Made by a program: the position numbers and the translations under genes | Part shown: positions 1 to 8,950 of the stretch, piece by piece | Layout: each line of letters opens with the position of its first letter | Numbering within the stretch: the stretch's first letter is position 1 | The notes under the pieces: model-generated | The model's database searches: none | What the model was told of the DNA's origin: nothing | What the model saw: the letters and a program-made list of their open reading frames with translations, nothing else | From: Clostridioides sp. ES-S-0010-02 | GTDB lineage: Bacteria > Bacillota > Clostridia > Peptostreptococcales > Peptostreptococcaceae | NCBI GenBank assembly: GCA_020641055.1 | Contig: CP067345.1 | Coordinates: 985,317-1,049,316, forward strand | Direction: 5' to 3' | Length of the DNA: 64,000 bases

Positions 1-660
1 AGAAATATGGGGTTTAATGGAATACAGGGTTCAACTATGGTAACTTGTCTTGGTACAGCTTTTGCATCTGTGTATAAAGAAACAGATGATGTTACAGCAG
101 TATTTCTAGGAGATGGAACTTTAGGAGAAGGAACTTGCCACGAAAGTCTTAATATGGCAGCAACATGGAAACTTCCTATAATATATTGCCTACTTAATAA
201 TCAATATGCTATATCTACACACTATACAGATTCACATCCTCAAAAAGAATTAAAAACTTGGGGCGAGGGGTATGAGATTCCAAGTTATAGGGTAGATGGA
301 AATGATGTAGAAGCAGTAATTGAGATAGTGGAAATAGCAGCAGATAGGGCAAGAAAAGGTGAAGGACCAACTTTAATAGAATTTCTCACTTATCGCTGGC
401 AAGGTCATTTTGCAGGAGACCCAGCAGCATATAGACCTGAAGAAGAAGTTAAGTATTGGAAAGATAGAGACCCAATCAAGTTAACTAGAAAGATACTTAT
501 TGAAAGAGAAGGTATGTCAGATGAATCACTTAAGCAAATAGAAGAAGAAATAGAGGCTGATGTTCAAGAAATGCTGAGATTCTCATTGGAGAGTCCATCA
601 CCAGATATTAAAGATGCAGTTACACACACATATGTTGATAGAGAGGTGGAGATAAGATAA
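1..660 (+). CDS. acoA: 2-oxoacid (acetoin) dehydrogenase E1 alpha subunit, 5' end cut by window
   Basis: Thiamine-diphosphate-dependent E1 alpha subunit, which with E1 beta decarboxylates a 2-oxoacid or cleaves acetoin and passes the acyl/acetyl group to lipoyl E2. The window opens inside the gene: codons at 1-6 are already in frame before the first ATG at 7. The TPP/Mg2+ motif is clear, GDGTLGEG followed by HESLNMAA and ending at NNQYAIST. The C-terminal part carries the usual RWQGHFAGDP segment. The stop overlaps the acoB start (TAATG at 658-662), so the two subunits are translationally coupled. The acetoin assignment over pyruvate or branched-chain oxoacid rests on similarity and gene order only. 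Confidence 0.85.
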   Translation, partial: RNMGFNGIQGSTMVTCLGTAFASVYKETDDVTAVFLGDGTLGEGTCHESLNMAATWKLPIIYCLLNNQYAISTHYTDSHPQKELKTWGEGYEIPSYRVDGNDVEAVIEIVEIAADRARKGEGPTLIEFLTYRWQGHFAGDPAAYRPEEEVKYWKDRDPIKLTRKILIEREGMSDESLKQIEEEIEADVQEMLRFSLESPSPDIKDAVTHTYVDREVEIR

Positions 661-1637
661 TGGGAAGAAAACTTTCATATGGAATGGCAATAAATGAAGC
701 ACTTCATCAAGCTATGGAAAATGATGATAGAGTTTTTATACTAGGTGAAGATGTAGCTAAAATGGGTGGAGATTTTGGGATTACTAAAGGAATAATGGCT
801 AAGTGGCCAAATAGAATAAAAGATACAGCTTTATCAGAATCAGCTATATTGGGATTATCAAATGGTGCAGCACTTTGTGGACTAAGACCAGTTCCAGAGA
901 TAATGTTTGCAGATTTTTTGGGAGTTTGTTTTGACCAACTTGTAAATAATGCAGCAAAATTAAATTTTATGTTCCAAGGAAAAGCACATTGCCCAATTAC
1001 TGTTCGTGCTGTACAGGGAGGTGGTATACGCTGTGCATATCATCATTCAGTTTGTGCAGAGTCATGGTTTATGAATACACCTGGGCTTGTAGTAGTTTCA
1101 CCAACAACACCTTATGAAGCTAAAGGGATGTTGCTTTCAGCTATAAAAAACGATAATCCTGTATTATTTTTAGAACATAAAATGCTATACAATGTCAAAG
1201 GAGAAGTGCCAGTTGAGCCATATGAAATTCCTCTATATGAAGCTGAGATTGAAAAAACTGGAAGTGATATTACTATAGTAGCTACTCAAATGATGTTAGG
1301 GTTAGCACATAAAGCAGCAAGTCAACTTGAAAAAGAAGGGATTAGTGTAGAGATAATCGACCTTAGAACTGTATTTCCTTATGATAAAAAAACTATAGTA
1401 GAGTCAGTTGCGAAAACTAGTCGATTGGTTATTGCTCAAGAAGGTCCAAGAGTTGGAGGATGGGCAGCTGAAATATCTGCAATGATAAATGAAGATGTAT
1501 TTGAGTATCTAAGTGCACCAATAAAAAGAGTTACATCAATTGATGCTCCAGTAGCATATGCACCAGTTTTAGAGGATTTTGTTTTACCAAAATTAGAAAA
1601 TCTAATTAAGGCTTGTAAGGAAGTTATGCAATATTAG
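660..1637 (+). CDS. acoB: 2-oxoacid (acetoin) dehydrogenase E1 beta subunit
   Basis: 325-residue transketolase-like beta subunit that completes the E1 alpha2beta2 active site. The N-terminal pyrimidine-binding part shows the family blocks EALHQAM, ILGEDVAKMGGDFG and FADFLGVCFDQLVNNAAK. The C-terminal transketolase domain, from about residue 195, includes DITIVATQMM and VEIIDLRTVFPYD. Length is normal for the family (about 325-340). The start overlaps the acoA stop by one base, and an AGGTGG lies just upstream. The E2 gene follows after 17 bases, so acoA-acoB-acoC form one transcript. Confidence 0.9.
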   Translation: MGRKLSYGMAINEALHQAMENDDRVFILGEDVAKMGGDFGITKGIMAKWPNRIKDTALSESAILGLSNGAALCGLRPVPEIMFADFLGVCFDQLVNNAAKLNFMFQGKAHCPITVRAVQGGGIRCAYHHSVCAESWFMNTPGLVVVSPTTPYEAKGMLLSAIKNDNPVLFLEHKMLYNVKGEVPVEPYEIPLYEAEIEKTGSDITIVATQMMLGLAHKAASQLEKEGISVEIIDLRTVFPYDKKTIVESVAKTSRLVIAQEGPRVGGWAAEISAMINEDVFEYLSAPIKRVTSIDAPVAYAPVLEDFVLPKLENLIKACKEVMQY

Positions 1638-1654
1638 TCAGGGGAGGATAAACA

Positions 1655-2920
1655 ATGATTACAGAGGTTAAGATGCCGAAGTTTGGTCTTTCTATGGAGG
1701 AAGGAACAATTGGCACATGGTTGATTGAAGAAGGAAGTGTAGTAAATAAGGGTGATGAAATTTTAGAAGTTGAAACTGACAAGATTACTAATACTGTTGA
1801 AGCACCAGAAAGTGGGGTATTGAGAAAAAAATTTTTTGAAGAGGGCGATATTGCTAATTGTGGAGAACTAATTTGTATAATTGCAGAAGCCAATGAAGAT
1901 ATTAGTGGATTTAATTTGATAGATAAAACTGATAATGAAAAAGAGGTAGATATTTTAAGTTTAGAAAATGCAACTAAGAAAAAAGATTTAAATATAGACA
2001 AAAAAATAACTCCGAGAGCTAAAAAAATAGCTGAGGAAAAAGGAATTAACTATTCAAATATAGAGGGTACAGGAATACATGGTTCAATAACAATTGATGA
2101 TTTGAAAAATTTCATGAACAATAATCCAGTAGAAGAAGTTATGGAAGTCAATCAAAATAAAGTAGTAGAAAAAGAAGTACGGCAAGAAGTTACCAATATT
2201 TCTCAAGTTAATAACATTAAGGTAAATATAGGAGAAAATGATTTGGTAACTAAGATGACACCAATTCAAAATGTAATAGCAAAAAAAATGCATGAGAGTT
2301 TATTGACAACAGCTCAAACTACAATTGCCACTGAATTAGAAATTACTAACTTATCAAAAGTATATAAAGGATTGAAAGAAAAGTATAAAAAAGTAGGAGT
2401 TAAATTAAGTTATACAGCTCTTATAATAAAGGCTGTAGCTGAAGCACTTGAAAATCATCCTAAACTTAGAACACAAATAGTTGATGAAAATCATTTTAAA
2501 GTAAGTAGCGAAATTAATATAGGTGTAGCTGTAGATATTCCAAATGGCTTGGTGGTACCTATAATAAAAAATGCAAATTTAAAAGACTTAAAAACAATAT
2601 GTATTGAACTAAGTGATTTAAGTGATAGAGCTAAAAATAACAAGTTAAATTCTGATGAAATGAGTAATGGAACTATTACTATAACTAACTTAGGGATGTT
2701 TGGAATAACATACTTTACCCCAGTATTAAATACACCAGAAAGTGCAATTTTAGGTATTGGAAGTATAATAGAAAAAGTTCTTGTAAAAGATGGTGCATTT
2801 TACGCTGGTTCAACAATGAATATGAGTTTAACTCATGACCATAGAGTAGTAGACGGAGCTCCTGGAGCACGTTTTCTTCAAGAAGTAACACAAAATCTTT
2901 TAGATTTTAGATGGATGTAA
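1655..2920 (+). CDS. acoC: Dihydrolipoamide acetyltransferase (E2) of acetoin/2-oxoacid dehydrogenase
   Basis: 421-residue E2 core. Residues 1-75 are one lipoyl domain with the lipoylation motif ETDKIT (Lys43). A peripheral-subunit-binding domain (ITPRAKKIAEEKG, about 115-150) would hold E1 or E3. After a charged linker the catalytic acetyltransferase domain runs from about 195 to the end and keeps HDHRVVDG near 394-401. The protein transfers the acyl group from lipoyl-lysine to CoA. The start has a strong GGGGAGG Shine-Dalgarno. The E3 gene is not adjacent; an amidohydrolase and a RibD-like gene lie between. Confidence 0.92.
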   Translation: MITEVKMPKFGLSMEEGTIGTWLIEEGSVVNKGDEILEVETDKITNTVEAPESGVLRKKFFEEGDIANCGELICIIAEANEDISGFNLIDKTDNEKEVDILSLENATKKKDLNIDKKITPRAKKIAEEKGINYSNIEGTGIHGSITIDDLKNFMNNNPVEEVMEVNQNKVVEKEVRQEVTNISQVNNIKVNIGENDLVTKMTPIQNVIAKKMHESLLTTAQTTIATELEITNLSKVYKGLKEKYKKVGVKLSYTALIIKAVAEALENHPKLRTQIVDENHFKVSSEINIGVAVDIPNGLVVPIIKNANLKDLKTICIELSDLSDRAKNNKLNSDEMSNGTITITNLGMFGITYFTPVLNTPESAILGIGSIIEKVLVKDGAFYAGSTMNMSLTHDHRVVDGAPGARFLQEVTQNLLDFRWM

Positions 2921-2961
2921 TTCAGCCAGATTTAAAGTGATTTTATAGTATACCAGTAATC

Positions 2962-3019
2962 TGACAGATAGTTTGTTATGCGTTTCTCGAAAGATTTTTT
3001 CTCTCCAAACTATCTGTCA
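2962..3019. repeat. 14-bp perfect inverted repeat in leader of the amidohydrolase gene
   Basis: TGACAGATAGTTTG at 2962-2975 is the exact reverse complement of CAAACTATCTGTCA at 3006-3019, separated by 30 bases. It sits 40 bases before the amidohydrolase start at 3059. No T-run follows, so it is not a normal intrinsic terminator. It could be an mRNA hairpin controlling expression of the downstream part of the operon, or an operator. Confidence 0.6.
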
Positions 3020-3058
3020 AAATTAAGATATAGCAAAAAATTATATGGAGGTTACTAC

Positions 3059-4456
3059 ATGAGAAAAGTAGATTTGATAATTAAAAACGCTTATCTAATT
3101 TCAATGAATAATGAGAGGGAAATACTAAATGATGCTTGTATAATAATTGAAAAGAACAAGATAATTGATATAGGAAAGAAGAATTTACTAGAAAAATACA
3201 TCTCTGAAAAAATTATAGATGCTAGAGGTAAATTTGTTTTACCTGGATTTATAAGTACTCATTCTCATCTATTTCAGACTTTGCTAAAGGGATTAGGAAG
3301 AGATAAATTATTGTTAGACTGGCTTGATAGCTCTGTTAGAAGAGCTATACATAAAATAGATGAAGAATGTTGCTATTATGCAGCTTTAACAGGATGTATA
3401 GAAGCAATTAGAACAGGTACAACTACTATACTTGACTATATGTACTGTCATGGAAAAGAAGGTCTTGATGATAGTATAATTCAAGCATTTGAAGACTTAG
3501 GAATAAGAGGAATACTTGGTAGAGGATTTACAGATACAAGCAAATTCCCAAAAGAATTTGGTTGTACCTATCATGATACAGAACAAAAGTTTTTTGATGA
3601 TGTCAGAAGATTAGAGAAAAAATATAGAGACCACTCGAGAATAAGTTTAGCATTAGCTCCTGGTATTATATGGGATAACACAGAAGAAGGATACAAAGAA
3701 ATGAGAAATATAGCCAATGAGCTTCATATTCCAATAACTATGCATTTACTTGAGACTAAGGACGATGATAAATACTGTTTAGAAGATAGAGGTATGAAGA
3801 CTGTGCCATATCTTGAAAAAGTAGGAATTTTAGGGCCTGACTTTATTGCAGTCCACTGCATACAAATGTCAGATGAAGATATAGAGTTATTTAAAAAATA
3901 TGATGTTAAAATATCTCATAATCCAGTATCTAATATGGTTCTAGCAGCAGGAGTAGCACCAATTCCAAAGCTTATTGAAAATGGATTGACTATAAGTTTA
4001 GCTTGTGATGGCTCAGCGAGTAATGATACTCAAAATATGTTAGAAGTAATGAAAATGACTACATTATTACAAAAAGTTACTCATAGAGATGCAAAGCTTT
4101 TACCTTCGTCAAGTGTACTGGAAATGGCAACACTTGGAGGAGCAAAATCCATAAATAAATTAGACTGCTTAGGGTCAATAGAGATAGGAAAAAATGCTGA
4201 TATTATAATTTATAATCCATATAAAAGTGCAATTTCTATACCAGTTCACGACCCAATTAGTTCATTAATATATTCATCTACTCCAAATAATATAGAAACT
4301 TCTATTATAGATGGAAAAGTAGTTATGGATAAGAATCAAATAGTTAATATAGATGAAGAAAAAGTAATCTATAAAACTCAAAAAATATCAAGTAAGTTAA
4401 TAGAGGATGTTGGTCTAGGAAATATGCAATGGGGAAAAAGAATTTATGGATTATAA
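3059..4456 (+). CDS. Amidohydrolase-family deaminase/chlorohydrolase (SsnA/AtzB-like)
   Basis: 465-residue metal-dependent hydrolase of the TIM-barrel amidohydrolase superfamily, most like guanine deaminase/SsnA/atrazine-chlorohydrolase proteins. Metal-ligand motifs are visible: STHSHLFQTLLKG (HxH after beta-1), MHLLE, a later VHCIQMS and the Asp in ACDGSASND. The start at 3059 is chosen because ATATGGAGG precedes it; an in-frame ATG at 2978 has no ribosome site and lies inside an inverted repeat. It is followed by a RibD-like reductase 28 bases on. With the nucleobase permease downstream, deamination of a purine- or pterin-like ring is a reasonable guess. The exact substrate is unknown. Confidence 0.8.
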   Translation: MRKVDLIIKNAYLISMNNEREILNDACIIIEKNKIIDIGKKNLLEKYISEKIIDARGKFVLPGFISTHSHLFQTLLKGLGRDKLLLDWLDSSVRRAIHKIDEECCYYAALTGCIEAIRTGTTTILDYMYCHGKEGLDDSIIQAFEDLGIRGILGRGFTDTSKFPKEFGCTYHDTEQKFFDDVRRLEKKYRDHSRISLALAPGIIWDNTEEGYKEMRNIANELHIPITMHLLETKDDDKYCLEDRGMKTVPYLEKVGILGPDFIAVHCIQMSDEDIELFKKYDVKISHNPVSNMVLAAGVAPIPKLIENGLTISLACDGSASNDTQNMLEVMKMTTLLQKVTHRDAKLLPSSSVLEMATLGGAKSINKLDCLGSIEIGKNADIIIYNPYKSAISIPVHDPISSLIYSSTPNNIETSIIDGKVVMDKNQIVNIDEEKVIYKTQKISSKLIEDVGLGNMQWGKRIYGL

Positions 4457-4484
4457 AAAATAATTGAGAGAAGGTGGTCAAAGT

Positions 4485-5492
4485 ATGAATAAGCTTGAGT
4501 TTTTCAATATACCAAAACATAACTTAAAAATAAATTTATTAAATAGAAATGAAAAGATATTAGACAATATAAAAGAAGAATCTAATGAAAATATCTGTAT
4601 ACCAGATGCTTTAGAGTATTATACAGAGTTGTTTTTTCCAAAATCAAAAGATAAAAGACCATATATATTTTCATCTATGGTGCTTTCATCTGATGGAAAA
4701 ATGGCATATGAAGACAATAAAGCAGGCCCTTTAATTGGAAAAAATAATTTTGTTGATCCAGATGGAGCCTTGGCAGATTTTTGGGTTTTAAATGTTCTAA
4801 GAGCATATTCAGATGCTGTAATTATAGGGGCTAGAACGTTGCAAAATGAACCTGGGATAACATGCCATGTATTTGATGAAAGTTTGACACAGCAAAGAAA
4901 AGACTATTTAAATAAAAAATATCAGCCATGTGGAGTAGTAGTTTCTTTTGATGCTAGAGATATTCCATTTGACCATTATACATTTAGAGTTGATAAGAGT
5001 CAGGAATATAAAATGGTTATAGCCACATCTCCAAATGGTTGGGATTATATAAAAGAAAATTCTCCTTTAAAACACATATGTATAGGGAGTTTTAATTCAA
5101 TTAAGGATGTTGATGATTATAAATTTGAAGAATTATACAAAGATTTTGATGTTTGTCCTGTAATTGTTACTGGTAAAGATAGTACTCCAGACTCTAAGAT
5201 ATTACTTTATGTACTTAAAAATCTAGGGATAGAAAAAATGTGTATCGAATCTCCTTCATACTGTACTCACCTAATTGAAAATGAATTATTAGACGAATAT
5301 TTTATGAATTATTCCATGGTATTTGTTGGTGGAAAAATGACTCCAGGCTGTACAACAGCTTATAGCCATTTAGAACATCCACATTCGGAACTATTGATAG
5401 TAGGAATGCATAGAAATAATTTTATTTTTACACGTCAGAAACTTTGCTATGGTATTAAAAATAAAGTAGATTTAACAAGCTATAAATATTGA
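4485..5492 (+). CDS. RibD C-terminal-domain (DHFR-like) reductase
   Basis: 335-residue protein whose central part resembles the reductase half of RibD. RPYIFSSMVLSSDGKMAY and RAYSDAVIIGARTLQNEPG are the conserved NADPH/substrate blocks, and FVGGKMTPG stands near the C-terminus. There is no RibD deaminase domain, so it is unlikely to be the housekeeping riboflavin enzyme. The ATG at 4485 follows AAGGTGG; an in-frame TTG at 4464 lies upstream of that ribosome site and is rejected. It lies 28 bases after the amidohydrolase and 58 before lpd, suggesting a pair acting on one heterocyclic substrate. The function is inferred from fold only. Confidence 0.7.
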   Translation: MNKLEFFNIPKHNLKINLLNRNEKILDNIKEESNENICIPDALEYYTELFFPKSKDKRPYIFSSMVLSSDGKMAYEDNKAGPLIGKNNFVDPDGALADFWVLNVLRAYSDAVIIGARTLQNEPGITCHVFDESLTQQRKDYLNKKYQPCGVVVSFDARDIPFDHYTFRVDKSQEYKMVIATSPNGWDYIKENSPLKHICIGSFNSIKDVDDYKFEELYKDFDVCPVIVTGKDSTPDSKILLYVLKNLGIEKMCIESPSYCTHLIENELLDEYFMNYSMVFVGGKMTPGCTTAYSHLEHPHSELLIVGMHRNNFIFTRQKLCYGIKNKVDLTSYKY

Positions 5493-5550
5493 TACTAAAA
5501 TTTTAATTATAGATATTAATATCTATAACTTAAAAGGAGGAAAAATAAAT

Positions 5551-6951
5551 ATGAACGCTGATTTAATCGTAATTGGTGGTGGTCCAGGTGGGTATGTTGC
5601 AGCGATTCGAGGAGCTCAACTGGGGTTAAAAGTTATAATTGTAGAAAAGAATGAATTTGGAGGTACTTGTCTAAATACAGGTTGTATTCCTACAAAGACA
5701 CTATTTAAAGATGCACAGGTTTTAAATTATTTTAATTATGCTGAAGAATATGGGATAAAAGTTGATGAATATAAATTAGACTTGGAAAAAGTTCAGAAAA
5801 GAAAGAAACATATAGTTAAGACCTTAACTAGTGGTGTAAAAGGATTATTAAAAGCAAATAAAGTGACTGTAGAAAAGGGAGAAGCAAAGTTAATAAGTAA
5901 GGATTCTGTAGAGATAAAATTAGAAGGTGGCTCAAAGAAGATAATTAAAGGAAAAAATATTTTAATTGCATCTGGTTCAAAATCTTCTAAGCCTCCTATT
6001 AAAGGGATTGATTTGGAGGGAGTAATAACAAGTAAAGAAGCTTTAGAAATAACTAAGTTGCCTCAGAAATTAGTAATAATTGGAGGAGGAGTTATAGGAA
6101 TTGAGTTTGCAGGAATTTTAAATGAATTTGGTTCAGATGTAACTATAGTTGAGTTCTTGAATAATATAATTCCTATGGTTGATAATGAGGTATCTAGTAG
6201 GTTAACTAAACTACTTAATAAAAGGGGGATTAAAATACTACTTTCATCAAAAGTAGAAGAAATATCTAAGAGTGATAAAGAACTAGTAGTAGATATAAAT
6301 CAGAATGGAGAAAAAACAAAGATTGCTTGTAATAATGTACTTGTATCTACAGGAAGAGAGTTAGATGTAGATGGACTAAATCTAGATAATTTAGGCATCA
6401 AATATGATAAAAAGGGAATAAAAGTCGATGAAAATTACTGTACATCTGTACCAGGTATTTATGCAATTGGAGATGTAATTGGAGGAATAATGCTTGCACA
6501 TGTTGCATCTGAAGAAGGCAAAGTAGTTGTTGAACGAATTGTAGGGGAAAAAACAAGTGTAGATTATGACTTAGTACCAAATTCCATTTTTACTTTTCCA
6601 GAGGTATCTACAGTTGGATTGTCTGAAGAAGAAGCCAAAAATAAAAACTTAGACTATGTCGTTGGTAAATTTCAGTTTTCTGGTAATGGAAAAGCTCTTA
6701 CAATGAATGATTCAGATGGTATGGTTAAGGTAATTGCTTCAAAAGATAAGACTACAATATATGGGGTTCATATCATAGGTCCTAATGCTAGTGATTTAAT
6801 TCATGAAGCTGTAATTGCAATGAAAGCAATGTTGACAGTTGAAGAAGTTGCAAGTACTATGCATGGACATCCAACCTTATCAGAAGCTTTTGCAGAAGCT
6901 ACTATGGGAATAGTAGGTAAAGCAATACATGTACCTCCTGCTAGAAGGTAG
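5551..6951 (+). CDS. acoL: Dihydrolipoyl dehydrogenase (E3)
   Basis: 466-residue FAD flavoprotein that reoxidises dihydrolipoyl-E2 with NAD+. Visible features in order: FAD-binding GGGPGG (9-14), redox disulfide in GGTCLNTGCIP (Cys40 and Cys45), NAD-binding GGGVIGIEF near 180, FAD motif YAIGDV near 305, and the C-terminal His-Glu pair in HGHPTLSEAFAEA near 440. It has no N-terminal lipoyl domain, unlike some clostridial E3 proteins. A strong AAAAGGAGG precedes the start. It completes the dehydrogenase complex begun by acoABC. Confidence 0.93.
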   Translation: MNADLIVIGGGPGGYVAAIRGAQLGLKVIIVEKNEFGGTCLNTGCIPTKTLFKDAQVLNYFNYAEEYGIKVDEYKLDLEKVQKRKKHIVKTLTSGVKGLLKANKVTVEKGEAKLISKDSVEIKLEGGSKKIIKGKNILIASGSKSSKPPIKGIDLEGVITSKEALEITKLPQKLVIIGGGVIGIEFAGILNEFGSDVTIVEFLNNIIPMVDNEVSSRLTKLLNKRGIKILLSSKVEEISKSDKELVVDINQNGEKTKIACNNVLVSTGRELDVDGLNLDNLGIKYDKKGIKVDENYCTSVPGIYAIGDVIGGIMLAHVASEEGKVVVERIVGEKTSVDYDLVPNSIFTFPEVSTVGLSEEEAKNKNLDYVVGKFQFSGNGKALTMNDSDGMVKVIASKDKTTIYGVHIIGPNASDLIHEAVIAMKAMLTVEEVASTMHGHPTLSEAFAEATMGIVGKAIHVPPARR

Positions 6952-7070
6952 TCTTGCAAGAAGTAAAAATGAAGAGTGGTTATATGCAAGAATATTATGT
7001 TGAAAGTACTTAAATGTAAAAAGCATTTAAATAAAAAAGTAGTCAAATATTAAAGAGGGAAGTATATAAT

Positions 7071-7418
7071 ATGAAATTAAAATCATTTGAAAGACCTTTA
7101 TTTATTGAAGAGCTAACTTTTAGGATAGATACTAAATTAATAGAAAAGTACTTACAATTAGATTATGAGATTTGGATTAAAGGTCTAGAATTATTAGAAG
7201 GATTTGCTGGTTCTGAGATATGGATTAGTGAAAGTAATCCAGGAGAAATAACATCAATAATATATTGGACAGATTACAAGTACTATAAAAATATTGATAA
7301 AGATTGGCTAAGTGATAGAAAGAAAAGAATGTCTGAATTAATGGGAGAAGGAAATTTAGAGTTTGTAAGAGCAGAGCATGATGTCAATAAAAAGTATAAA
7401 CTTAGAGAATATAAATAA
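7071..7418 (+). CDS. Small ABM-like (TIGR03792-type) protein
   Basis: 115-residue acidic cytosolic protein. The pattern of an aromatic-rich first strand, a helix ending in LELLEGFAGSEIW, then IIYWTDYKYYKNI resembles the TIGR03792 family of dimeric alpha/beta-barrel (antibiotic-monooxygenase-like) proteins. That placement is from memory of the motif and moderately uncertain. A GAGGGAAG site precedes the ATG. It sits between lpd and the nucleobase permease and probably belongs to the same cluster. No catalytic residues can be named. Confidence 0.55.
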   Translation: MKLKSFERPLFIEELTFRIDTKLIEKYLQLDYEIWIKGLELLEGFAGSEIWISESNPGEITSIIYWTDYKYYKNIDKDWLSDRKKRMSELMGEGNLEFVRAEHDVNKKYKLREYK

Positions 7419-7581
7419 TAAGATTAAGTGCACTAAACAACTATACATAAATAATATTTTAGTTAAAATAAATATCATTTAAGTTAAGAATTAACTAGAT
7501 TAAGATGTGTATAGCTCAAAATTAATTGTTAATAAATTCATGGTCGTAAAGAAAAATAAAATTTATGGGAGGATTTATTTT

Positions 7582-8925
7582 ATGAAAGAGCACGATACAT
7601 CAAAATTTCATCTAGAGGGAAAACCGCCTTTTAAGGAAGCTTTACCTTTAGGATTACAGCATTTTGTTTCAATGATAGCTGGTAATATGGTTCCAGCTAT
7701 GCTTATATCGAATATAGTAGGGCTTGATAAACAGATGTCAACTATGCTTATGCAAGGTGCTATGTTGGTAGCTGGAATAGCAACTTTACTACAATTGTAC
7801 TCAATACCACTATTTAAAGGGCATAGGCTTGGTTCAAAGCTTCCTGTAATAATGGGAACAAATTATGTGTTTTTAGGTGCATGTCTTTCAGTAGCTGGAA
7901 AATATGGGCTTAAAGCTCTTTTTGGAGCTCAAATTGGAGGGGCAATAGTAGTGTTTTTTATAGCCTTTGGAATTAAGAAGATAAGACATTTATTTACTCC
8001 AATTATAGCAGGTACAATGATTGCCTGTATGGGTATTAGTCTATTTCCAACCGCTGTAAAAAATTTAGCTGGGGGAGAAGGCTCAGCCACATTTGGAGAA
8101 CCTATAAATTTCGCAATAGGACTTATAGTTGTTGTAGTCATAATTTTGCTTATGAAATTTGGCAAGGGTTTGGTTCAAGATGCTGCAATTTTAATAGGTA
8201 TAATATTTGGTTATTTAGTATCACTTGCATTTGGATTGGTTGATTTTTCTGCAATTCAAGGGACATCAATACTTTCTTTTCCAAAGCCATTGGTATTTGG
8301 TCTAGAATTTAGACTTGATTTGATATTAATGTTTGCCATTTTATTTATGGTAGCTATAGCTGATATGATGGGAGCAGCAACAATTGCTACAATGGGAGCT
8401 ATGAATAGAGAGGTTACAGATAAAGAATTAGAGTCTGCTACAATGGGAAATGCATTAACATCTATAATTGCATCTGTATTTAGTTCAATACCAACAGGAG
8501 TATTTGGTCAAAATGCTGCAATCGTAGCTATAAATAAAGTTACTAGTAGATTTGTATTGTCAATTACAGGAGTAGTATTAATTTTAGTTGGATTTTCGCC
8601 ATTATTGGGTGCAATAATAACTACTATACCTTCATGCATAATAGGAGGGGTCGCTTTAATCGTATTTTCATCAATTGCTATGGCTGGTTATGATATGATA
8701 AGTCAATGTGGATTTACGTCAGATAACAATCTTATAGCAGGAGTTTCAATTACCTTAAGTATAGGTATAACTTCAGTTCCTCAGACTTTAGAAAAGTTTC
8801 CAGAGATTATTAGAACCTTAGTTGGAAATTCTTGTATAGTATCAGTATTTATTGTAGCAATGATAATTAAATATATATTATCAATAAAATCGAATAAGTC
8901 TAATGATATAAACATAGAGGCTTAA
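7582..8925 (+). CDS. NCS2-family xanthine/uracil permease
   Basis: 447-residue inner-membrane permease with about 12-14 hydrophobic segments. The family start pattern LPLGLQHFVSMIAGN and the TM3 region GTNYVFLG are clear, and the conserved TM8 acidic block FAILFMVAIADMMGA, a later Asn/Gln segment (TGVFGQNAA) and a final IPSCIIGG are all typical of nucleobase:cation symporter-2. The start at 7582 follows GGGAGGA; an in-frame GTG at 7507 is upstream without a site. Substrate cannot be read from sequence, but the flanking deaminase and reductases point to a purine-like base. Confidence 0.88.
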   Translation: MKEHDTSKFHLEGKPPFKEALPLGLQHFVSMIAGNMVPAMLISNIVGLDKQMSTMLMQGAMLVAGIATLLQLYSIPLFKGHRLGSKLPVIMGTNYVFLGACLSVAGKYGLKALFGAQIGGAIVVFFIAFGIKKIRHLFTPIIAGTMIACMGISLFPTAVKNLAGGEGSATFGEPINFAIGLIVVVVIILLMKFGKGLVQDAAILIGIIFGYLVSLAFGLVDFSAIQGTSILSFPKPLVFGLEFRLDLILMFAILFMVAIADMMGAATIATMGAMNREVTDKELESATMGNALTSIIASVFSSIPTGVFGQNAAIVAINKVTSRFVLSITGVVLILVGFSPLLGAIITTIPSCIIGGVALIVFSSIAMAGYDMISQCGFTSDNNLIAGVSITLSIGITSVPQTLEKFPEIIRTLVGNSCIVSVFIVAMIIKYILSIKSNKSNDINIEA

Positions 8926-8950
8926 ATTAAAATTTGTGGGAGGTATAGTT

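Noticed and set aside
2978-3058. N-terminal extension of the amidohydrolase from ATG 2978
   Set aside because: It starts inside the inverted repeat and has no ribosome site. ATATGGAGG precedes ATG 3059, where family similarity begins.
2943-3058. Purine riboswitch before the amidohydrolase
   Set aside because: The inverted repeat has only one stem; the conserved junction bases of purine aptamers are missing.
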